From: Leptospira saintgironsiae | GTDB lineage: Bacteria; Spirochaetota; Leptospiria; Leptospirales; Leptospiraceae | Reading direction: 5' to 3' | DNA length: 64,000 nucleotides | NCBI RefSeq assembly: GCF_002811765.1 | Contig: NZ_NPDR01000002.1 | Location: 248,001-312,000, forward strand | Part shown: positions 59,407-64,000 of the stretch, one piece after another | How positions within the stretch are numbered: the first letter of the stretch is position 1 | Layout: each line of letters starts with the position of its first letter | Translations under genes and position numbers: made by a program | Notes under the pieces: model-generated | What the model saw: the letters and a program-made list of their open reading frames with translations, nothing else | Told to the model about the DNA's origin: nothing | The model's database searches: none

Positions 59407-59433
59407 TTAGCACTTGAAATAAATGAGTGCTTG
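59407..59433. promoter_or_regulatory. CIRCE operator of groESL, proximal
   Basis: TTAGCACTT, a 9-base spacer and GAGTGCTTG: three mismatches to the 18 consensus arm bases. It sits 13 bases from the groS start, overlapping the ribosome-binding region of the leader. Confidence 0.85.
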
Positions 59434-59472
59434 AATATAAATTCCAGGAAATCCGAAACAGGGGTAGGCGGT

Positions 59473-59499
59473 CAAGCACTTTCGGTCATAGAGTGCTAA
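59473..59499. promoter_or_regulatory. CIRCE operator of groESL, distal
   Basis: CAAGCACTT, a 9-base spacer and a perfect GAGTGCTAA. It is 66 bases upstream of the proximal copy. It also lies 78 bases from the start of the divergent photolyase gene. Confidence 0.85.
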
Positions 59500-59576
59500 A
59501 ATATTGCCCAAATTCCGTTTAAACCCCCAAATTTTTCATTTCCCGTTTTTTGGGGAAGACCGTCTAAGGGAGAATC

Positions 59577-61088
59577 TTGTTTTCAGAAAGAAATTTAATC
59601 AGAGTAAGAGAAGGGAATAAAAAGCCCATCTTAGAAGAAGGAGAATATATTCTCTATTGGCTTCGAGCGAATAGAAGAATGGCCTGGAATCATTCTTTGG
59701 ATTATTCCATTCATCTTTCTAAAAAATTTGGGAAACCTTTGGTCATCTTTGAATCCGTCATGATGGATTTCGAGTGGAGTTCACCTAGGCTCCAACAATT
59801 TCTTTTAGAAGGAATTTGTGATACTGCAGAAGACGCAGCCCGTATCGGTCTTATATATTGGCCTTTTGTAGAAACTAAAGAACATTCTCTTTCAGAGATA
59901 GTTCCGGGTATTTTAGAAAAAGCTTCTATAGTGATTACGGATGATTTCCCTTGTTTTTTTCTTCCGGAACATGCGGAGAAGATTTCCGAAATCCTAAATT
60001 GCAAACTGTTACTCGTAGATTCTAATTCTATCACTCCATTAGCTTCTTACGAAAAATCCTTTGGATATGCTCGAGTTTTAAGACCGAAACTTCATGATAG
60101 ATTTGTAGAATCTTATGTTCATAGATCCAATCCTAAACCAAATCCAAAAGGAATTCCAAGTTCTGAATCTTTGAAAAAACCGAAATTTCTATTTTCTGGG
60201 AAGAAGGAGGACATTTCTTCCTATTTACAAAGGATGAGTTCTAGGTTCCCGAATGTCCTTCCTGTTTCTGGTAAGATTGGAGGAAGAAAAGAAGGTCTCA
60301 AACTTCTGAAAAAATTCCTAAAAGAGGGACTTCCTTTTTATTCAGAAGAAAGAAGTGAACCAAGGCCACCTGAAAGAACAAAATCTTCTTATTTGTCTCC
60401 ATATTTACATTTTGGAATGATCTCTGTAGATGAGATCGTTACTGCAGTTTTAGGATCGGATCCTCAAATCGATTGGAGTCCTGATATATTAAATCATTCT
60501 TATAGAGGTAAGAATGAGGGTTTCTTTCATCCAAATCCAAATATAAATTCTTTTTTAGATGAACTTCTAACCTGGAGAGAACTTGGTTATCTTTTGTTTT
60601 ATAAGGAGCCAAGTTTTAGAAAAGATCTCTCTATTCTTCCGAATTGGGCTCAACTTTCTCTGGAGGCTCATAGAGGAGATAAAAGAGAATACATATATTC
60701 CAAGGAAGAATTTGAGAAAGCGATAACCCATGATCCGATCTGGAATGCAGCTCAAAAAGAATTAGTTCTCACTGGAACTATCCAAAATTATCTCAGAATG
60801 CTTTGGGGTAAAAAAGTAATAGAATGGTCTTCTTCACCTGAAGAAGCATTTCGTATATTAGAAGATTTGAATCATAAATATGCGTATGATGGAAGGGATC
60901 CGAATTCTTATACAGGTATCCTCTGGTGTTTCGGTGCGTTTGACCGACCTTGGTCACCAGAAAGAGCAGTGTTTGGAAATATCCGTTATATGTCCTCGGA
61001 TTCTACTTCTAAGAAATTCAAAATAAAACCTTATCTGGAATATATCCGATCCTTGGAAGACTTGTCGGAACCCCAACTTTTTAAATAA
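59577..61088 (+). CDS. phr: Deoxyribodipyrimidine photolyase, class II
   Basis: Repairs cyclobutane pyrimidine dimers with light. The 503-aa protein has the N-terminal alpha/beta antenna domain (ILYWLRANRRMAWNHSLDYSIH) and a helical FAD domain. YLSPYLHFGMIS, LTWRELGYLLF, TIQNYLRMLWGKKVIEW and YDGRDPNSYTGILWCFGAFDRPW match the class II order rather than class I. TTG start with GGGAGAAT upstream. It is divergent from groES. Confidence 0.88.
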   Translation: MFSERNLIRVREGNKKPILEEGEYILYWLRANRRMAWNHSLDYSIHLSKKFGKPLVIFESVMMDFEWSSPRLQQFLLEGICDTAEDAARIGLIYWPFVETKEHSLSEIVPGILEKASIVITDDFPCFFLPEHAEKISEILNCKLLLVDSNSITPLASYEKSFGYARVLRPKLHDRFVESYVHRSNPKPNPKGIPSSESLKKPKFLFSGKKEDISSYLQRMSSRFPNVLPVSGKIGGRKEGLKLLKKFLKEGLPFYSEERSEPRPPERTKSSYLSPYLHFGMISVDEIVTAVLGSDPQIDWSPDILNHSYRGKNEGFFHPNPNINSFLDELLTWRELGYLLFYKEPSFRKDLSILPNWAQLSLEAHRGDKREYIYSKEEFEKAITHDPIWNAAQKELVLTGTIQNYLRMLWGKKVIEWSSSPEEAFRILEDLNHKYAYDGRDPNSYTGILWCFGAFDRPWSPERAVFGNIRYMSSDSTSKKFKIKPYLEYIRSLEDLSEPQLFK

Positions 61089-61167
61089 CAGGTGTTATTA
61101 TAAGGGAGAGAGAAGTTGTTGCGAATTCTTTTTCCATGCCGTATTATGTAGTTCCGGAGGGACAAAG

Positions 61168-61503
61168 ATGACTGAAAACAAAAAATACGAAACCCTACAG
61201 GAATTCTGGCCATTCTACTTGAGAGAACATTCGAATAAAATGAATCGGATATTCCATTTTATAGGAACGACATGTGCTTTGGTGTTTATCGTTTCTGCAA
61301 TCTTCTATCTAAACGCTTGGTACTTACTGGGAGCATTGTTTAGCGGATATTTTTTCGCTTGGATTGGGCATTTCTTCTTAGAAAAAAACCGTCCTGCAAC
61401 ATTTATCTATCCGTTTAAATCTTTCGTGAGCGATTGGAGAATGTATTTTTGCACGATCACCGGGCAACTCGGTAAGGAATTACAAAAAGCGGGAGTTAAA
61501 TAA
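61168..61503 (+). CDS. DUF962 / Mpo1-like membrane protein
   Basis: A 111-aa protein with two TM helices (about 30-48 and 53-70). YETLQEFWPFYLREHSNKMNRIFHFIGT and IGHFFLEKNRPATFIYPFKSFVSDWRMY are typical of DUF962, whose yeast member Mpo1 is a dioxygenase acting on 2-hydroxy fatty acids. The conserved histidines (H21, H28 region and H of GHFFLEKN) are present. Activity is inferred from family only. Confidence 0.82.
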   Translation: MTENKKYETLQEFWPFYLREHSNKMNRIFHFIGTTCALVFIVSAIFYLNAWYLLGALFSGYFFAWIGHFFLEKNRPATFIYPFKSFVSDWRMYFCTITGQLGKELQKAGVK

Positions 61504-61512
61504 TTTCCCCAC

Positions 61513-61562
61513 GTTACGATATCGCAGGATTGGAATTTTCACGTTACCTGCGATTTCGTAAC
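61513..61562. promoter_or_regulatory. Long inverted repeat upstream of the ammonium transporter fusion
   Basis: GTTACGATATCGCAGG (61513-61528) and CCTGCGATTTCGTAAC (61547-61562): 16-base arms with one mismatch and an 18-base spacer. It lies 10 bases after the DUF962 stop and about 165 bases before the transporter. No T-run follows, so an operator or RNA element is more likely than a terminator. Confidence 0.5.
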
Positions 61563-61725
61563 CATTACCCCATTTGAGGGATACTCACTTGTTACTGGAG
61601 CGCCATAAAGTTAGTTCGTTTATTAAGTAACGTTATAAATTATTGTGGACCTGCGTTTTTTTCTTTCTCAATCCTGAGTTAATCGATACATATGCTCATT
61701 CTTAGAACGAAGAGAGGTTCTCTCA

Positions 61726-63999
61726 TTGGATCCCGTTCTTCCAGCCGCCAAAGAATTAGCAAAGAATGTAGACACCTTATGGGTGATTTTCGCCTCAGCA
61801 CTTGTATTTTTTATGCAAGCCGGTTTTCTTCTCTTAGAATCCGGATTAGTACGATCTAAAAACTCTATCAATGTAGCCATCAAAAACCTACTCGATTATG
61901 TTGTAGGAACAATTTGTTTCTTTTTGATCGGTTATGGTTTGATGTATGGGACTAGCTTCAATGGTTGGTTCGGTAAGGATCTATTTCTTTTAGAAGGTCT
62001 TAGTACCGGTAAAGAATTCGCCTTCTTTCTTTTTCAAGTTACTTTTATGGGAACAGCGGCGACTATCGTGTCTGGTGCAGTTGCGGAGAGAATTCGGTTC
62101 CAAGCATATTTAGTCTGTTCACTTTTTGTTTCTTTATTCATATATCCTGTCTTTGGTCATTGGGCATGGGGAGGAGGTTGGTTAAGCCAATCAGGCTTTC
62201 ATGATTTTGCAGGAAGTTCGGTCGTACATTCTGTTGGAGCTTGGGTATCTTTGGCCGGAGTAGTTGTTCTTGGACCCAGAAAAGATCGTTTTGATTCGGA
62301 GGGAAAACCAAGAGAATTGTACGGCCATAATCTTCCCTTTTCCGTTTTAGGAACTTTCATTTTATGGTTTGGTTGGTTCGGATTCAATGGAGGAAGTACA
62401 CTTTCTCTTACTGACTCAGTTCCTAAGATCATAGTAAATACCAGTCTTGCGGCTTGCGCTGGATGTAGTGCAGCTATCATATTTGATTATATTACGAAAG
62501 GTGTTCCTCATGTAGGAGGTGCAATCAACGGAGTCCTTGCTGGGTTAGTCGCAATTACTGCAGGTTGTGATGTAGTGAGTCCAGCTTCTTCTTTAATCAT
62601 TGGATTGATTGCAGGTATACTTGCAGAAGTTGCCGTCTGGATTATGGAGAATTATTTAAAATTAGACGATGTAGTGAGTGCATTCCCTGTGCATGGAGTT
62701 GGAGGAATCTGGGGAACCTTAGCTGTAAGTATATTTGCACAAGAAGAGTCATTGCGCAGTTGGAATCAATGGCAGGCACAACTTATAGGAATTGCTGTTT
62801 GTGCCATATGGGCTTTTAGTATGGGGCTCATTCTATTCTTTCTAATGAAGTTTACTATATCAATTCGTGTGTCTTCGGAAGAAGAAGACAGAGGTCTAAA
62901 CGAATCTGAACATGGTGCCAAGACAGTCTGGTTGGATCTGATGAACGCAATGAAATATGTTGCTGATTCTAAAGATTTGAGAAAGAGAATAGATGTGGAT
63001 CCGGGAGTAGAATCTGGAGCTGTTGCAGAATTATTCAACCGTTTACTTTTGAGTTTAACCCAGATCATAGGAGTTGTGAAAGAAAACTCTGATAAGATCG
63101 AAAATGAATCCGGGCTTTTAGAGAACTCTACACTTGCTATTACTAAAGAGATCGAAAAACAAAAAGAAAAAACGATCTTGATAAGAGAAACTTCAGACAT
63201 ATTAGAAACTTCTTTAAAAGCAGTTTTAGATCTGGTAAGGGAAGAAAGAAGAAGATCATCCGAAATGAGAAGAATGTCGGAAGAGATGTCTCAAGGAATG
63301 AAGGAGCTCCAAACCGATATTTTGGCATCCGACCAAATCAGTGATTCTATACAGTCCATTGCATTTGCCGGAGAAAAAACTTTAGAAAGGACCGTCAAAA
63401 GTATGCAAGGCCTGAACGGTTCCGCTAAAAAGGTAGAAGAGCTCGTCGGAATTCTCCAGAAAATAGCAGAACAACTCGGAATGTTATCTATCAATGCATC
63501 GATCGAGTCCGCAAGAGGAGGTGACAAAGGATTTGCAGTGGTTGCACATCAGATCTCAGTTCTTTCTGAAAAAACTGCTTCTAATGCAAAACAAGCAAAT
63601 ATGTATCTGAGAGAGATTTGGGAAACTGTAAATGGGTCTTTACAATCGTTATCCGAAACTGTGGAATCATTTAAATTGATCTTGGTCAAAATTCCAGAAC
63701 TCTCTAAAACTATGAAAGGTGCTTTTGATTCGGTCCGGGATTATTCTTCTAGATCGGATGATTTAGAAACTTCTATCCAAGGAGTGGCTGAAATGAGTGA
63801 ATCAGTTGCTGCAGATATGGAAAAACGTTATTCTGAATTGAATCGAATGAGAGATTTCTTTTGTGAAATCGAAGAGGGTGCAGTTCGGATCGGATCCTTG
63901 TTAGAAGACTTACAGAAAATGAGCCTTATGTTAAGTGGTCAAACGATCCGAATGCATCGAGTTGTGGATATTTTCAGAATAGAACCTACGGCGGGTTAA
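61726..63999 (+). CDS. Ammonium transporter fused to a chemoreceptor-like signalling domain
   Basis: A 757-aa protein, TTG start with AGAGAGG upstream. Residues about 12-390 form an Amt/Rh channel: FFMQAGFLLLESGLVRSKN, gate F107, D160 and H168 in GFHDFAGSSVVHSVG, and H323 in VHGVGGIWGTL, so the twin-His pore is intact. From about 395 the protein is cytoplasmic and coiled coil. Residues about 580-620 resemble the receptor hairpin tip (LGMLSINASIESARGGDKGFAVVAHQ, then SVLSEKT), degenerate but recognisable. It could both transport or sense ammonium and signal to CheA or a kinase. The frame closes one base before the window end. Confidence 0.85.
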   Translation: MDPVLPAAKELAKNVDTLWVIFASALVFFMQAGFLLLESGLVRSKNSINVAIKNLLDYVVGTICFFLIGYGLMYGTSFNGWFGKDLFLLEGLSTGKEFAFFLFQVTFMGTAATIVSGAVAERIRFQAYLVCSLFVSLFIYPVFGHWAWGGGWLSQSGFHDFAGSSVVHSVGAWVSLAGVVVLGPRKDRFDSEGKPRELYGHNLPFSVLGTFILWFGWFGFNGGSTLSLTDSVPKIIVNTSLAACAGCSAAIIFDYITKGVPHVGGAINGVLAGLVAITAGCDVVSPASSLIIGLIAGILAEVAVWIMENYLKLDDVVSAFPVHGVGGIWGTLAVSIFAQEESLRSWNQWQAQLIGIAVCAIWAFSMGLILFFLMKFTISIRVSSEEEDRGLNESEHGAKTVWLDLMNAMKYVADSKDLRKRIDVDPGVESGAVAELFNRLLLSLTQIIGVVKENSDKIENESGLLENSTLAITKEIEKQKEKTILIRETSDILETSLKAVLDLVREERRRSSEMRRMSEEMSQGMKELQTDILASDQISDSIQSIAFAGEKTLERTVKSMQGLNGSAKKVEELVGILQKIAEQLGMLSINASIESARGGDKGFAVVAHQISVLSEKTASNAKQANMYLREIWETVNGSLQSLSETVESFKLILVKIPELSKTMKGAFDSVRDYSSRSDDLETSIQGVAEMSESVAADMEKRYSELNRMRDFFCEIEEGAVRIGSLLEDLQKMSLMLSGQTIRMHRVVDIFRIEPTAG

Positions 64000-64000
64000 A

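Noticed and set aside
61563..61725. Sigma54-type promoter before the Amt fusion
   Set aside because: No TGGCAC-N5-TTGC match was found, only vague TGG and TTG pieces.

Overview
The window looks like chromosome of a Leptospira species, probably one of the higher-GC (about 40% by eye) saprophytic or intermediate lineages rather than L. interrogans. Support for this: many TTG starts, a DUF1577-type PilZ protein, tandem HrcA/CIRCE operators, secreted beta-propeller lipoproteins, and a giant aromatic-repeat secreted protein of a kind I associate with Leptospira. Genus is inferred from gene content; species cannot be told. I saw no rRNA, tRNA, insertion sequence, prophage or CRISPR array. Nearly all of the window is ordinary coding chromosome.

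Layout. 1-3.1 kb: 5'-truncated PilZ protein, RluA-type pseudouridine synthase, NhaC antiporter. 3.3-7.3 kb: a copper/periplasmic cluster holding a cupredoxin-NosD-like lipoprotein with a membrane tail, a small paralogue of that tail, a two-domain multicopper oxidase and a SCO copper chaperone. 7.4-8.7 kb: DUF486 protein and two Hsp20 genes under tandem CIRCE. 8.9-14.1 kb: PurU, SLC13-type transporter, SBBP lipoprotein, CapA-like lipoprotein. 14.1-14.8 kb: VapBC-type toxin-antitoxin with striking palindromes. 15-28.8 kb: a long plus-strand information-processing run (rpsF-ssb-rpsR-rplI-dnaB, aspS, phoH-pgpH-ybeY-recO, argS-cinA). 28.8-35.9 kb (minus): gap-pgk-tpiA-secG, an overlapping secreted-protein gene, a histidine kinase, a response regulator with its own ATPase domain, and upstream a signal-peptidase-like gene. 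35.9-43.3 kb (plus): GT-C-type membrane protein, gamma-carbonic anhydrase, a protein resembling archaeal (type II) GAPDH, cysK, an MpaB-like protein, topA. 43.3-48.3 kb: ABC ATPase, HATPase-HDOD protein, small hypotheticals, panD, a possible Panacea-domain protein. 48.3-57.4 kb: lipB, a two-TM sensor-like protein, STAS/zinc-ribbon protein, murJ and the 1654-aa aromatic-repeat protein. 57.4-59.5 kb: groESL under two CIRCE sites. 59.6-64 kb: class II photolyase, DUF962 protein and an ammonium transporter fused to a chemoreceptor-like signalling tail.

Most interesting points: the type II GAPDH-like protein in a genome that also has canonical GapA; the Amt-chemoreceptor fusion; the four-gene copper cluster; a signal peptidase I homologue lacking both catalytic residues; a phoH gene whose only well-placed start appears to be ATC; a gene starting inside secG; ArgRS without the HIGH motif; and a vapB ribosome-binding site held in the loop of a perfect hairpin.
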